Below, piece after piece: positions 1-8,092 of a DNA stretch of 64,000 nt. This DNA comes from Acinetobacter lwoffii (GTDB taxonomy: Bacteria > Pseudomonadota > Gammaproteobacteria > Pseudomonadales > Moraxellaceae), in assembly GCF_024129735.1 (NCBI RefSeq), contig NZ_JAMXXK010000007.1, positions 1-64,000 of the forward strand. Reading direction: 5' to 3'. Each line of letters opens with the position of its first letter. Position 1 is the first letter of the stretch. Both the position numbers and the translations under genes were made by a program. The notes beneath the pieces are model-generated. The model was not told the origin of the DNA. It did no database searches and saw nothing but the letters and a program-made list of their open reading frames with translations.

Positions 1-29
1 GGACATTTGATTTCTAGAGTTATTCGCAT
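1..29 (-). CDS. Partial InsA-like transposase subunit of the IS1-family element
   Basis: Only nine codons plus two bases are visible (M-R-I-T-L-E-I-K-C, next codon CC-). InsA proteins of the IS1 family start with a short strand followed by a zinc-finger pair beginning C-P-x-C, and the visible end fits this. A -35/-10 like stretch (TTGAAT ... TAAAAT) sits just upstream. The rest of the gene lies beyond position 1. The call depends on recognising this short start. Confidence 0.45.
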
Positions 30-85
30 TTCTCTATTTTATCAAAATTCAACCTGCTTTGTTTCAGCATACTTTTTGAAACACC
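1..85 (-). mobile_element. Left end of an IS1-family insertion sequence (cut by window edge)
   Basis: On the minus strand the nnr reading frame stops matching an NAD(P)H-hydrate epimerase near position 86, just where a GGTG-type end begins (GGTGTTTCAAAAAG, reading down from 85). A promoter-like stretch and then a new ATG at 29 follow, whose peptide begins MRITLEIKC and would continue with proline. From memory this start resembles the InsA protein of ISPa14-like IS1-family elements of Acinetobacter, and IS1 elements begin with GGTG-type ends. The right end and the target duplication lie outside the window, so the family call is an inference. Confidence 0.6.
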
Positions 86-326
86 ACCCAACACTGAAGC
101 CCGCCTGTTTGAGATATTTGGCCACAAGATAGCCATCGCCGGCATTATTACCCTGACCACAGCAGACAGCGATTTTTTTTATTTTTTGCTGGGAAAATAA
201 AGTGATCAGCCGCTGACTAATCCCCCAGGCGACTTGTTGCATTAAACCGTAGGAACTATTTTGCTGTTGAAACCAGCGCTGCTCCCATGCTTGTAGATCA
301 CGGCTATGGTAAACTTGTTGCTGCAT
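86..326 (-). pseudogene. nnr: NAD(P)H-hydrate epimerase N-terminal fragment, cut by an IS
   Basis: About 80 residues of the YjeF_N domain remain, including the glycine-rich CGQGNNAGDG loop (about residues 56-65) that binds the nucleotide in this family. The intact enzyme, usually fused to an ADP-dependent dehydratase, repairs hydrated NADH and NADPH. After the motif KYLKQAGFSV the reading runs into unrelated sequence and a stop at 42-44, where an IS1-like end begins. The start at 326 lies only 23 bases from the divergent queG start, so both share one small promoter region. The remainder of nnr may lie beyond the window on the far side of the IS. Loss of the dehydratase half cannot be judged here. 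Confidence 0.75.
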
Positions 327-349
327 TTCTTATTCCCTGTCTTTGGTTT

Positions 350-1444
350 ATGGCAACTCCCGATTCTCAAGCGCAAATTAAAGTTTATCAACAAGATCCA
401 GCCGAGCTAAAAGCATGGATTAAAGCGCAGGCTTTAGAATTGGGTTTTTCTGATTGTGTCATTGCCAAACCAGATGCTCAAGCAGAATTAGCACGCTTAC
501 AGGAATATCTGGATCGTGGTTATCATGGTGACATGAAGTTTCTGGAAGAGAATCTGGAAAAACGTGCCAATCCCGCCTTACTGGTTCCCGGCACACGTAG
601 CATTATATGTGTGCGTATGGATTATCTGGTCGACGCACCAGAACCACGTTATATCCCTTATGCACCCAACTCTGCCATTATCGCGCGTTATGCTCGTGGC
701 CGGGATTATCATAAAACCATGCGCGGTCGCCTGAAAACCTTGGCGACAAAAATCCGGGGAAAAATCGGAGATTTTGAATCACGTCCTTTTGCGGATTCTG
801 CACCCATTTTTGAAAAATCGCTGGCTGAAAGTGCCGGCATGGGCTGGACAGGTAAACACACCCTGCTGATTCATAAAACATCAGGCTCATTCTTTGTACT
901 GGGTGAACTGTTTACTTCACTGGAACTGCCCTTTGATGAACCCGCGACCAAACATTGTGGCTCCTGTACTGCGTGTATCGACATCTGTCCGACTCAAGCC
1001 ATTGTCGAGCCTTATATGTTAGATGCTCGCCGCTGTATCGCCTATCTGACCATCGAATATAAAGGCATTATTCCAGAAGATTTGCGACACGGAATTGGTA
1101 ATCGGGTTTTTGGTTGTGATGACTGCCAGTTGATTTGCCCATGGAACAGTTTTGCCCAAGTCACTTTGGTAGAGGATTTTCATCCGCGGCATGGTCTGGA
1201 TCAGGTCAGTTTACTGGACTTATGGCAATGGGATGAAGCCACCTTTTTAAGTACGACTGAAGGCAGCCCTATGCGTCGTACAGGTTACCAAAGTTTTATG
1301 CGCAATATCGCCATTGGTTTGGGCAATGCGCCTTTTGATGGGCAGATTATTCAGGCCCTTCAGCAACAGCGTGATCAACATGATGAAATTGTGCAGGTAC
1401 ATATCGATTGGGCCGTTCAAGAACAACTGGCAAAATCCAGCTAA
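350..1444 (+). CDS. queG: Epoxyqueuosine reductase QueG
   Basis: The 364-residue protein has the QueG layout: an N-terminal corrinoid-binding reductase part, then a bacterial ferredoxin-like part with two 4Fe-4S cysteine clusters (CGSCTACIDICP and GCDDCQLICP). QueG performs the last step of queuosine synthesis, reducing epoxyqueuosine to queuosine in the anticodons of GUN tRNAs, in the cytoplasm. The ATG at 350 (MATPDSQAQ) is chosen: an upstream in-frame start at 287 would overlap the divergent nnr gene and add residues unlike the family. Length fits known QueG proteins. Confidence 0.93.
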   Translation: MATPDSQAQIKVYQQDPAELKAWIKAQALELGFSDCVIAKPDAQAELARLQEYLDRGYHGDMKFLEENLEKRANPALLVPGTRSIICVRMDYLVDAPEPRYIPYAPNSAIIARYARGRDYHKTMRGRLKTLATKIRGKIGDFESRPFADSAPIFEKSLAESAGMGWTGKHTLLIHKTSGSFFVLGELFTSLELPFDEPATKHCGSCTACIDICPTQAIVEPYMLDARRCIAYLTIEYKGIIPEDLRHGIGNRVFGCDDCQLICPWNSFAQVTLVEDFHPRHGLDQVSLLDLWQWDEATFLSTTEGSPMRRTGYQSFMRNIAIGLGNAPFDGQIIQALQQQRDQHDEIVQVHIDWAVQEQLAKSS

Positions 1445-1568
1445 TTTCCATCACTATTAAAATACATTTCAACTTTACCTAGATTCACAGTTTCACTTAA
1501 AAGCCTTACACACCCATGTTTCAGACTATGGCATAAATAAAAATAGTCAGAAATGAAGTGGAGGAAAG

Positions 1569-1772
1569 ATGATGTCATCAAAAAATCCAAATCAAGAACT
1601 GCTGGAGCAGCTTCAGCATGACCAGCAGAAGCAACAACAGCAGCAGCCGCAACATGGCCCGATTAATTCCCCAAAAAATAATCAGCATGAACAGGATCAG
1701 CGCGTGTTTAACAAGCAGCACCGTAGTGATCTGCATGGCCAGGATATTCATGGAAATCACAGTAATAAATAA
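1569..1772 (+). CDS. Small glutamine-rich hydrophilic protein, unknown function
   Basis: A 67-residue protein with a run of glutamines (about residues 19-27) followed by a His/Asn/Gln-rich tail. It has no membrane segment, no cysteines and no recognised domain. A good ribosome site (GGAGGAAAG) stands right before ATGATG, which argues for real translation despite the low complexity. A hairpin terminator follows at 1803. The opposite-strand frame over the same DNA is very leucine-rich and is taken as a shadow. I do not recognise a family. Confidence 0.6.
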   Translation: MMSSKNPNQELLEQLQHDQQKQQQQQPQHGPINSPKNNQHEQDQRVFNKQHRSDLHGQDIHGNHSNK

Positions 1773-1802
1773 ACAGTAATAAATAATCTGGCAACTGAAA
1801 AA

Positions 1803-1827
1803 CAAAGCTCACCTCGTGTGGGCTTTG
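1803..1827 (+). terminator. Hairpin terminator after the small Q-rich gene
   Basis: A ten-pair stem, CAAAGCTCAC with GTGGGCTTTG, closes on a five-base loop (one G-T pair). The T-run after it is weak (TCATTTAT). It lies between the 67-residue gene and bioB. Confidence 0.55.
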
Positions 1828-1919
1828 TCATTTATATAAGGTCATATTTTGCTAGTGAAGCAAAAGCTTATTTTTATTAAGATGGACCGAATGATAAATA
1901 AGCACAGATAGGGAAAGAG

Positions 1920-2921
1920 ATGAACAGTAGTGATGCGGTACGTAATGATTGGTCACGTGAAGAAATACAAGCTCTATATCAACAGCCTTTAATGGATTTA
2001 GTGTTCCAGGCGCAACAGGTTCATCGTGAACATTTCACTGCGAATACCGTTCAGGTGAGCACCCTGCTTTCGATTAAAACCGGTAAATGTCCTGAAGACT
2101 GTAAATACTGTTCACAATCAGCGCATTATGATTCCAAACTGGAAGCTGAAAAACGTATTGCAGTCGATAAAGTGATTCAGGAAGCCAAACAGGCGCTGGC
2201 ATCAGGCAGTTCACGCTTTTGTATGGGGGCTGCATGGCGCAACCCACATGAACGCGATATGCCTTATGTGCTGGAAATGGTGCGTGAAGTTAAAGCACTC
2301 GGTCTGGAAACCTGCATGACACTGGGGATGCTAAATGGATCTCAGGCTGAACGCTTGAAAGATGCAGGACTGGATTATTACAACCATAATCTGGACACTT
2401 CTCGTGAATACTATTCACATATCATCAGCACGCGTAGCTTTGATGATCGTCTGGATACTCTGGATCATGTGCGTCAAGCTGGTATGAAAGTCTGTAGTGG
2501 CGGTATTGTGGGTCTGGGCGAAAGTCGTGATGACCGGATTGGTTTGTTATATGAGCTTGCAACTCTGGCGATTCATCCGGAATCTGTGCCGATCAATATG
2601 TTGGTCCCGATTGAAGGCACACCGATGGCAGATGTAGAAAAACTGGATGTGATTGAGTGGATTCGTACCATTGCCGTAGCACGCTTGTTGATGCCTAAAA
2701 GCTATATTCGCCTTTCTGCAGGGCGTGAATCCTTAAGCGATTCGGATCAGGCTTTGGCATTTATGGCTGGTGCCAATTCTATTTTTTCTGGTGAAAAACT
2801 GCTGACGACCCCTAATACATCCCAAGGCCGGGATCAGCAACTTTTTGCAAAATTAGGTTTAGTTGCAGAACAGCCAAAACCAAGTGTTCGCAGTCTGGCT
2901 ACAGATGCAATGGCAAGCTAA
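1920..2921 (+). CDS. bioB: Biotin synthase
   Basis: This 333-residue radical SAM enzyme inserts sulfur into dethiobiotin to form biotin, the last step of the pathway. The radical SAM cysteines are visible as C57-x3-C61-x2-C64 in [12 protein letters not shown], and the BATS-type C-terminal half carries the GGIVGLGE and YIRLSAGR signatures of BioB. Ribosome site GGGAAAGAG precedes the ATG at 1920. No other bio gene is next to it, so it appears to be a single-gene unit. Length and motifs match the family throughout. Confidence 0.97.
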   Translation: MNSSDAVRNDWSREEIQALYQQPLMDLVFQAQQVHREHFTANTVQVSTLLSIKTGKCPEDCKYCSQSAHYDSKLEAEKRIAVDKVIQEAKQALASGSSRFCMGAAWRNPHERDMPYVLEMVREVKALGLETCMTLGMLNGSQAERLKDAGLDYYNHNLDTSREYYSHIISTRSFDDRLDTLDHVRQAGMKVCSGGIVGLGESRDDRIGLLYELATLAIHPESVPINMLVPIEGTPMADVEKLDVIEWIRTIAVARLLMPKSYIRLSAGRESLSDSDQALAFMAGANSIFSGEKLLTTPNTSQGRDQQLFAKLGLVAEQPKPSVRSLATDAMAS

Positions 2922-2928
2922 TCACTGT

Positions 2929-3177
2929 TTAAGTTGATGAACTCGCAGAAAAGTTATGTGCAGTAATTAAAATGCCATAACGGGCATTCAGATAATCTCC
3001 GACTCGGATTTGATCTACTCCATTGGCATGATGCACCATCAGCGCTTGCGTGACTGCATCATAGCTAAAGGAGTCATAGCTGTCTTGATGCAGGCTGAGC
3101 CAGTGCAGCGTATCTGCCAGGTTGCTGTCGACGATATAGGTATCTGCATGAAAATCTTTACTCATATGCCTGTTCAT
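2929..3177 (-). CDS. Small uncharacterised protein (82 residues)
   Basis: An acidic soluble protein of 82 residues convergent with bioB, whose stop lies only 7 bases away. No signal peptide, membrane segment or known motif is visible. A second in-frame ATG at 3165 (MSKDFHADT) could be the true start. The segment VHHANGVDQIRVGDYLNARYG looks folded rather than random, and the reverse frame across it is less protein-like. The gene may be specific to Acinetobacter, but I cannot name a family. Confidence 0.6.
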   Translation of the reverse strand: MNRHMSKDFHADTYIVDSNLADTLHWLSLHQDSYDSFSYDAVTQALMVHHANGVDQIRVGDYLNARYGILITAHNFSASSST

Positions 3178-3230
3178 CGTGATGAAATTTCCCTTTAATT
3201 TTAACGGAAATTAGCCCATAACAAGCATAA

Positions 3231-3254
3231 AAAAGTGAGCCATTGCTCACTTTT
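3231..3254. terminator. Bidirectional hairpin terminator
   Basis: AAAAGTGAGC at 3231-3240 pairs with GCTCACTTTT at 3245-3254 over a four-base loop. A and T runs on both sides let it work in either direction. It lies just below the 37-residue Cys-containing gene at 3267-3380. Confidence 0.75.
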
Positions 3255-3266
3255 CTTGCAAAAACT

Positions 3267-3380
3267 TTAGTCCTTATTCGTACCGCACTTACGACACTCC
3301 CTGTGTTCCCCGATTTCTTGCATTTGCTCATATTCATAAATATGCAAACAAAACAATTTTCTTAAAAGCTGAAGCATCAT
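3267..3380 (-). CDS. 37-residue Cys-containing small protein
   Basis: A short minus-strand frame starts ATGATG at 3380 with a strong ribosome site (CAGGAG) about six bases upstream. It encodes 37 residues with an early C-L-H and a C-terminal ECRKCGTNKD, a pattern that could form a small zinc ribbon or knuckle. It resembles the short Cys-rich proteins that annotation pipelines call PSPA7_2676 family, though this is from memory and not tested. A hairpin terminator follows at once. The ribosome site, the cysteine pattern and the terminator together make it credible. Confidence 0.6.
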   Translation of the reverse strand: MMLQLLRKLFCLHIYEYEQMQEIGEHRECRKCGTNKD

Positions 3381-3836
3381 TGAAACTCCTGTTTAATCAT
3401 TTTTTTAATACGCTTCTTAAGATATTCCGTCCTGAAACATCATGATTTTTGACTAAAAAACCATCTCATATTAATTAGCATAATTTTTTCAGTTGTAAAA
3501 TGCATTTCATCTACTTTTCACTTTTTTTGCTGATATTTTTTGAATTACTTCACAGTTCTTTCATAAATATGAACTTTTTTTTTGATTAAAGAGGATGTTT
3601 ATGGAATTTAGATAACAAAAGTAATATCTGAGGGAGATGCTTTTTTATTAAGCTGGTAACGAAGAATCTTTATTGAAAGGCAAACTAGAAAAGTTCATTA
3701 TCAGTGGAGGCAACCCATTTTAAGTCCTTCGAGATAAGAACGACGATCAATTAAGTGAATTGCTTACTTCAGATTTCATAATATCCAAAAACAAAAAAAC
3801 CACTTACGATTAGTACACGTAAGTGGTTGTTTTATA
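3381..3836. other. Intergenic stretch with a possible decayed gene
   Basis: No intact gene is seen in these 456 bases. From about 3652 to 3790 one plus-strand frame reads like protein (AGNEESLLKGKLEKF, then ISGGNPF, a stop at 3721, then VLRDKNDDQLSELLTSDF). Just upstream a different frame reads ITKVISEGDAFLLS. This could be a decayed gene with one stop and one shift, or chance. The stretch ends in the tRNA terminator at 3798-3828. Confidence 0.3.
3798..3828 (-). terminator. Probable original terminator of the tRNA, now displaced
   Basis: AACCACTTACG at 3798-3808 pairs with CGTAAGTGGTT at 3818-3828. Read on the minus strand, the stem is followed by a run of T. It lies directly downstream of the tRNA-end copy at 3837-3854, in the place expected for the tRNA gene's own terminator before the island arrived. 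Confidence 0.7.
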
Positions 3837-3854
3837 TGGTGGGCCCAGACGGAC
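3837..3854 (+). repeat. Left attachment site (attL), copy of the tRNA 3' end
   Basis: TGGTGGGCCCAGAC here is identical to 32595-32608, the 3' end of the tRNA gene, and the match runs to 18 bases with one mismatch. The two copies are in direct orientation 28,758 bases apart, and an integrase gene sits beside the tRNA copy. Confidence 0.88.
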
Positions 3855-3911
3855 AACAACACTCTCCTACCCTATTGTTTTTATTACACTAATTAATATT
3901 AAAAAATTACA

Positions 3912-3930
3912 GGATACAAGCTAGGATACA
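3912..3930 (+). promoter_or_regulatory. Left pair of integrase arm-type sites
   Basis: Two GGATACA copies start 12 bases apart (3912 and 3924). The same pair, with the same spacing and nearly the same linker, occurs at 32463-32481 beside the integrase. Matched direct pairs just inside both ends fit arm-type binding sites of a tyrosine integrase. The role is inferred. Confidence 0.6.
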
Positions 3931-4001
3931 TGATTCAAGTGTTTATTTTTTGATCAATCGAACTTTTTTCACCACCAAACTCCCCTACCACATCGTCAGA
4001 T

Positions 4002-4688
4002 TCATTGGATTTTTACAATACAAAGTTTTTTGGTAAAAAAGGAACCAACATCAATATAATGACAATTATCGATTTTAGTATGCTCTTTTACAATGGTGTG
4101 TCCCAGATAAATTTCATCAATATTTTCCACAATATCGTAATGTTCTGAATGATTACGGATACGTCCTCTCCCCCAAAGTGCATTGCTATAAGCAGAAGTT
4201 ACACCAGAGATCTTATAGTCGCCTTGACTAATATCTTGCTTAAAGGCATTCCAATTATGTATGTCAATGTCTGCGTGCACCACACCAATCTTTTTATGTT
4301 CCAATTGAACTTCTATGACTAAAGGTAACTGCTTAAAACGCTCGATAATTTCTAGCCGCTGTGTTTGAGATAACTGATAAAACCATTCACCTCCATTACG
4401 TGCATGAATATCTTTTATTTTAGGATCATGAGGTGACTTGAGACACATTTCTTCATGATTACCACGCACCGTATAGAACCAAGGTTGGTCTAGTAATGAA
4501 ATACACGCTAAGTTTTCTTCACCTCGATCTACAAGATCACCCGTACAAATGAGCACATCATTCTGAAAATCAAAATGAATTTTTTGGAGTTCTTGCATCA
4601 AAAGGCTATAACAGCCATGCAAATCACCAACCACATATATATGATCCCTTTGATTTGTATTGATTGTCAAAATAGGAGAATAATTCAT
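4002..4688 (-). CDS. PPP-family metallophosphoesterase (Ser/Thr phosphatase-like)
   Basis: The 228-residue protein has the ordered metal-binding motifs of the PPP family: GDLHGC near residue 22, GDLVDRGEE near 50 and RGNHEE near 75, with later histidines in VVHADID and LGHTIVK. These coordinate two metals in enzymes such as PrpA/PrpB protein phosphatases and ApaH. It may remove phosphate from proteins or cleave dinucleoside polyphosphates; the sequence does not decide. It is the first cargo gene at the left end of the island and is followed upstream by a two-TM protein on the same strand (33-base gap). Confidence 0.82.
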   Translation of the reverse strand: MNYSPILTINTNQRDHIYVVGDLHGCYSLLMQELQKIHFDFQNDVLICTGDLVDRGEENLACISLLDQPWFYTVRGNHEEMCLKSPHDPKIKDIHARNGGEWFYQLSQTQRLEIIERFKQLPLVIEVQLEHKKIGVVHADIDIHNWNAFKQDISQGDYKISGVTSAYSNALWGRGRIRNHSEHYDIVENIDEIYLGHTIVKEHTKIDNCHYIDVGSFFTKKLCIVKIQ

Positions 4689-4721
4689 TGACTTAAATGA
4701 TCACCCTTAATTTCAATATGA

Positions 4722-5705
4722 TTAACGACTTAACAGCTTCCCAATCATTAGTACTCGATCAAAGCTATACACATGCGCAAAAGGACTTTCTACACAACGT
4801 CCAACTAACGGCAAATTATGATCAGGTTGACCAGTTCTAAGTACAACCTCTGCTGAACAAATCGGACATATCCCTCTAAACCGAGTTACACGTGTTAATT
4901 TATTACGCTCTCTATCACGATACATCTCAATATCAGCATGATCTTCATTAAGTGAAATAAAAGTCATAGGTGCCTTAATGACACGATGCTCTGGTAAATT
5001 CCATAACGGAATGTACCAATATTTGAATGATAGGTAAGAAAATCCAATTAGACAGACTATAAGCAACAAATCAAGAGTCGTGAAATTTTGTCCTTCACGT
5101 ACTAAAACTAATGAAAATGCACAAACATATATAGCCCATGAAATAAAACCGCCAAAAAGAACGATTAACATAAACAGTCCTCTTATACTTTTATTTTTCA
5201 TTTCACCATTTTTAAAAATAAATCGGTAAAACCAGGACAATTTAATTTCTGAAGGATTTACCCGTTCATAAGAAATTTCATCTTCATCAAGCTTTTGATC
5301 CTCTTCATTTTGGATCTGAGCATATTCTGTAATATCTAACCAATAACGGCGCTCATTCCCTTTTCCTCCAATTGTATCGTTGGTTTTTACAACTGGAATA
5401 TAACCAATCTCTTCAAATTTTTTAGTATGTTTTGTGATGACACGATCAAGGTATGCACTTAATTTTTTGTAACTCATCCACTTCCCTAGATCTTTAGAAT
5501 CCATCGATACAACAGATTGCTGACCATCAAGAATAAGTTTTAGTTGATACCTGGTATACGTTATTGGTTCTTCATTTTGAGCATTTAAAGCATCAATCGA
5601 TGCTCTACAGATTACTTTTAAGCAATCGTATGCCCTGTTATCTGCTAAGTCCTTCTTTAAAATCTCATCTAACACAATAAAAACTTTTAATTTTAATTCA
5701 GACAC
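4722..5705 (-). CDS. Two-TM cargo protein of unknown function
   Basis: A 327-residue protein. Residues 1-150 are soluble and charged, with a Lys-rich DNA-binding-like look and the segment DEILKKDLADNRAYDCLKV. Two hydrophobic helices lie at about 180-205 and 210-230. The C-terminal cytoplasmic-like part has a C-x2-C pair (GICPIC, near residue 285) and a later C, suggesting a metal site. I do not recognise the family. It sits on the same strand as, and upstream of, the PPP phosphatase, so the two may form an operon. The divergent CoiA-like gene starts about 100 bases away. Confidence 0.6.
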   Translation of the reverse strand: MSELKLKVFIVLDEILKKDLADNRAYDCLKVICRASIDALNAQNEEPITYTRYQLKLILDGQQSVVSMDSKDLGKWMSYKKLSAYLDRVITKHTKKFEEIGYIPVVKTNDTIGGKGNERRYWLDITEYAQIQNEEDQKLDEDEISYERVNPSEIKLSWFYRFIFKNGEMKNKSIRGLFMLIVLFGGFISWAIYVCAFSLVLVREGQNFTTLDLLLIVCLIGFSYLSFKYWYIPLWNLPEHRVIKAPMTFISLNEDHADIEMYRDRERNKLTRVTRFRGICPICSAEVVLRTGQPDHNLPLVGRCVESPFAHVYSFDRVLMIGKLLSR

Positions 5706-5807
5706 TTAAACCCCCATTTTACCCGTATTTCCCCTTTATACGGTGTTTGGACAATTAGATCACAAGCATAGTGAATGAGTAAATCAACTTCCTAAAGGAT
5801 TTTAATC

Positions 5808-6680
5808 ATGACGATGTATATTGCATTAAACGAAAATAATAAATTGGTTAATATTAAGCAGGTTGAACGTGGGCTCGCATGCGAATGCACTTGCTTTGAA
5901 TGTGGTGAAGCTGTTATCGCTCGTAAAGGTGAGATTAAGGAACATCATTTTGCTCATGCAAGTAATAAAGTAAGCTGTACGATTAACCCTGAATCCGTAC
6001 TACATAAATATGCCAAAGAGGTTATTCTTGAATCTATGGGACTTATGCTTCCTGCTCTACCTGACTCAGATAGTGAAGCTGCATGGTGGACCTTCGAAAA
6101 ATTATTACCTGAATTTTCTCTCGGTTTAATTCGCCCTGACCTTATTGGTTATTTTGATGGCGAACCTATTTTAATTGAGATCGCAGTCACTCATTTTATT
6201 GATGCTGAAAAACTAAAACGCATTGAGGTTTTTAAATCAAAATGTATTGAAGTCGATTTATCATCACTTCTTAAAAATGATATTGCAATTCCAAGTACAG
6301 AAGCCAAACAGCAAATCCTCGAGAACCTAGACAATAGAAAATGGATTTACCCCCTTCCGCAAGAACAATCCACTCAGCAACAAATAGCTTCTACTTCCTT
6401 CAAAGTAACCACCACACTACCAGTAACGCCTGAACTACAGAACACCAGTCCGAATTGGCAGGACTATAAATTTAAAGTTAAAGGCATGCACCTTAATGTT
6501 CGCCATTTTGCGAGTGGTATGATTTCAGTAAATAGTGCATACAACCCTGCAATCACTGCGATGCTAAAACAATGGAAACGTGAAGGACGCGGCTCATACA
6601 ATCCTACATATAAATCTTGGAACTACTGGCTCCCATTTTCGGAACAGGTTTTACAAAGACTCAAAGAACTCAATGAATAA
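5808..6680 (+). CDS. CoiA-like zinc-ribbon/nuclease-like protein
   Basis: The 290-residue protein starts with the zinc-ribbon region typical of competence CoiA-like proteins: CECTCFECGE near residues 25-34, then KGEIKEHHFAHAS. A restriction-endonuclease-like core follows (RPDLIGYFDGEPILIEIAVTH, about 110-130), with acidic residues and an I-E-I-A-V strand in the usual places. The C-terminal third has a separate fold-like segment (W-x-Y-x-F-K-V-K-G-M). Such proteins often occur in islands and are presumed to act on DNA. RBS AAAGGA lies upstream of ATG 5808. Whether it is an active nuclease cannot be told here. Confidence 0.65.
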   Translation: MTMYIALNENNKLVNIKQVERGLACECTCFECGEAVIARKGEIKEHHFAHASNKVSCTINPESVLHKYAKEVILESMGLMLPALPDSDSEAAWWTFEKLLPEFSLGLIRPDLIGYFDGEPILIEIAVTHFIDAEKLKRIEVFKSKCIEVDLSSLLKNDIAIPSTEAKQQILENLDNRKWIYPLPQEQSTQQQIASTSFKVTTTLPVTPELQNTSPNWQDYKFKVKGMHLNVRHFASGMISVNSAYNPAITAMLKQWKREGRGSYNPTYKSWNYWLPFSEQVLQRLKELNE

Positions 6681-6734
6681 AGGCATATTACCCATAAATA
6701 TTTGCCTAATCACGACAAATGATAAGTACTTAAA

Positions 6735-6773
6735 TTGGGACCTATCTAGCTAAAAAGTAGCTTTAAGTCCCAA
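6735..6773. terminator. Hairpin between convergent genes
   Basis: TTGGGAC at 6735-6741 pairs with GTCCCAA at 6767-6773, and an inner AGCTA/TAGCT hairpin lies between them. It stands between the ends of the CoiA-like gene (plus) and mcrC (minus), so it can serve both. Confidence 0.5.
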
Positions 6774-6802
6774 ATATGGTACTAACCTCACAAGATAAAA
6801 GA

Positions 6803-8080
6803 CTAAATAATTTTAAAATTTTCTGGCTCATCCAGATTAAATGGTACGACTCGCAGCTTTGCACCATCCGTTTGCCTAAACTCAAACTCATCTAAAGACC
6901 GATTAAACTTTTCAACTCTATAAGGATAAATCAATATTACTTCGCTCTCATGTTCTAAGTAAAAGTGACTGTAAGCAAACATCTGCTGAATATCACTGTC
7001 TTTTAAACCGTATCGTCCACTACGATCACTTTGATCAATCAACTTCCATTTGGTATCCATGACAATATTTTTATCATCAGATCGCTCAATAAAAATATCT
7101 GGCTTGAGTTTGAAGATATTGCTATTTTGATGTTTACAGATATGTTCCATCGCATGCTGTGTCTTGACCTTAGATTCAGGCAAGTTACGGCGCAGATGAT
7201 AGGCCACGTAGTGCTCGAACAACTTTTCCATTGGGAACAGCAGGCTCATACCACGCCACTCACCGGACGTTGATACAGGCATATATTCGCCAAGGATTAG
7301 CTCAGTCCAAGGCTTAATCTCATCATAGAGCGCAAGTAAGCGTCCTGATTGCCATTGTCTCAAATCCTGCCTTATGTTCTGACTTCGTGGTATTTCACCC
7401 GTCATCAGGCGGAGTTCTTGCGCTAATTTCCAATTACTCGCATCTTTAGCCTTTTTACAGACGATTTCCAATGCGGTACGAATCAGCCTATTTTCAGGGC
7501 GATTGACCTCATATACATCATGTTCGATTGGGAAAATATGCCTTTTAGAAGGAGGCTGGCGCATGTATTTTACATGCTGCAACTGCCCTCTTAAGAATTT
7601 CTGCTCTTCCTGAACTCGATTGTAGTCAAAACGTAAGCCACGTTGAACCAATCGTTCAAAAGAGGCTAAAAACTGGCTGATAATCCACTCATGCAGTGAC
7701 TGTTTAAAGCGATTTAGGTTCGCCGCACCCGCTTCACGGTAGGGTAAATGCAAAGAAACACTGAGCATTTTCTGAAGCAGTCTACGTTCTTGCTGAATGA
7801 TACTTTGATCATCAGTCCCACTCATTTCCACATGCTTCGGCAGTATTTCAATACGTGTGCCACATTTGGTTTCAATGACACCCACATACTGATCTAGCTT
7901 GATCTTTCTTCGACCTGCCAATTCAAATACTTTCGCGCCGTGCTTTGAAAAGGATGCAGCCAACTCACACAAATGCTCAAAGGCAGACTCAGAAATATAA
8001 GCATGGTCTAGTGTCGACTTAGGACAGCCTTCATAAGCGATACTGATGAAGGCATATTCTCGAACTGTAAAATCAGGCAT
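6803..8080 (-). CDS. mcrC: McrC, nuclease subunit of a McrBC restriction system
   Basis: The 425-residue protein is the partner of the McrB motor encoded just upstream (12-base gap). McrC supplies the endonuclease that cuts modified (methylated or hydroxymethylated) DNA after McrB hydrolyses GTP. A PD-(D/E)xK core is seen near the C-terminus: KPDIFIE, then VMDTKWK (D-x-K). The middle helical part with RPENRLIRTALE is typical of the family. It is the last gene of the minus-strand defence run and ends in a hairpin shared with the facing gene. Confidence 0.9.
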   Translation of the reverse strand: MPDFTVREYAFISIAYEGCPKSTLDHAYISESAFEHLCELAASFSKHGAKVFELAGRRKIKLDQYVGVIETKCGTRIEILPKHVEMSGTDDQSIIQQERRLLQKMLSVSLHLPYREAGAANLNRFKQSLHEWIISQFLASFERLVQRGLRFDYNRVQEEQKFLRGQLQHVKYMRQPPSKRHIFPIEHDVYEVNRPENRLIRTALEIVCKKAKDASNWKLAQELRLMTGEIPRSQNIRQDLRQWQSGRLLALYDEIKPWTELILGEYMPVSTSGEWRGMSLLFPMEKLFEHYVAYHLRRNLPESKVKTQHAMEHICKHQNSNIFKLKPDIFIERSDDKNIVMDTKWKLIDQSDRSGRYGLKDSDIQQMFAYSHFYLEHESEVILIYPYRVEKFNRSLDEFEFRQTDGAKLRVVPFNLDEPENFKII

Positions 8081-8092
8081 AGATATCCCCGA

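Noticed and set aside
287..349. Upstream in-frame extension of queG
   Set aside because: It overlaps the start of the divergent nnr gene and adds residues unlike QueG; ATG 350 fits better.
1578..1805. Leucine-rich minus-strand frame over the small Gln-rich gene
   Set aside because: Gln codons read backwards give Leu; there is no ribosome site, and the plus-strand frame has a strong one.
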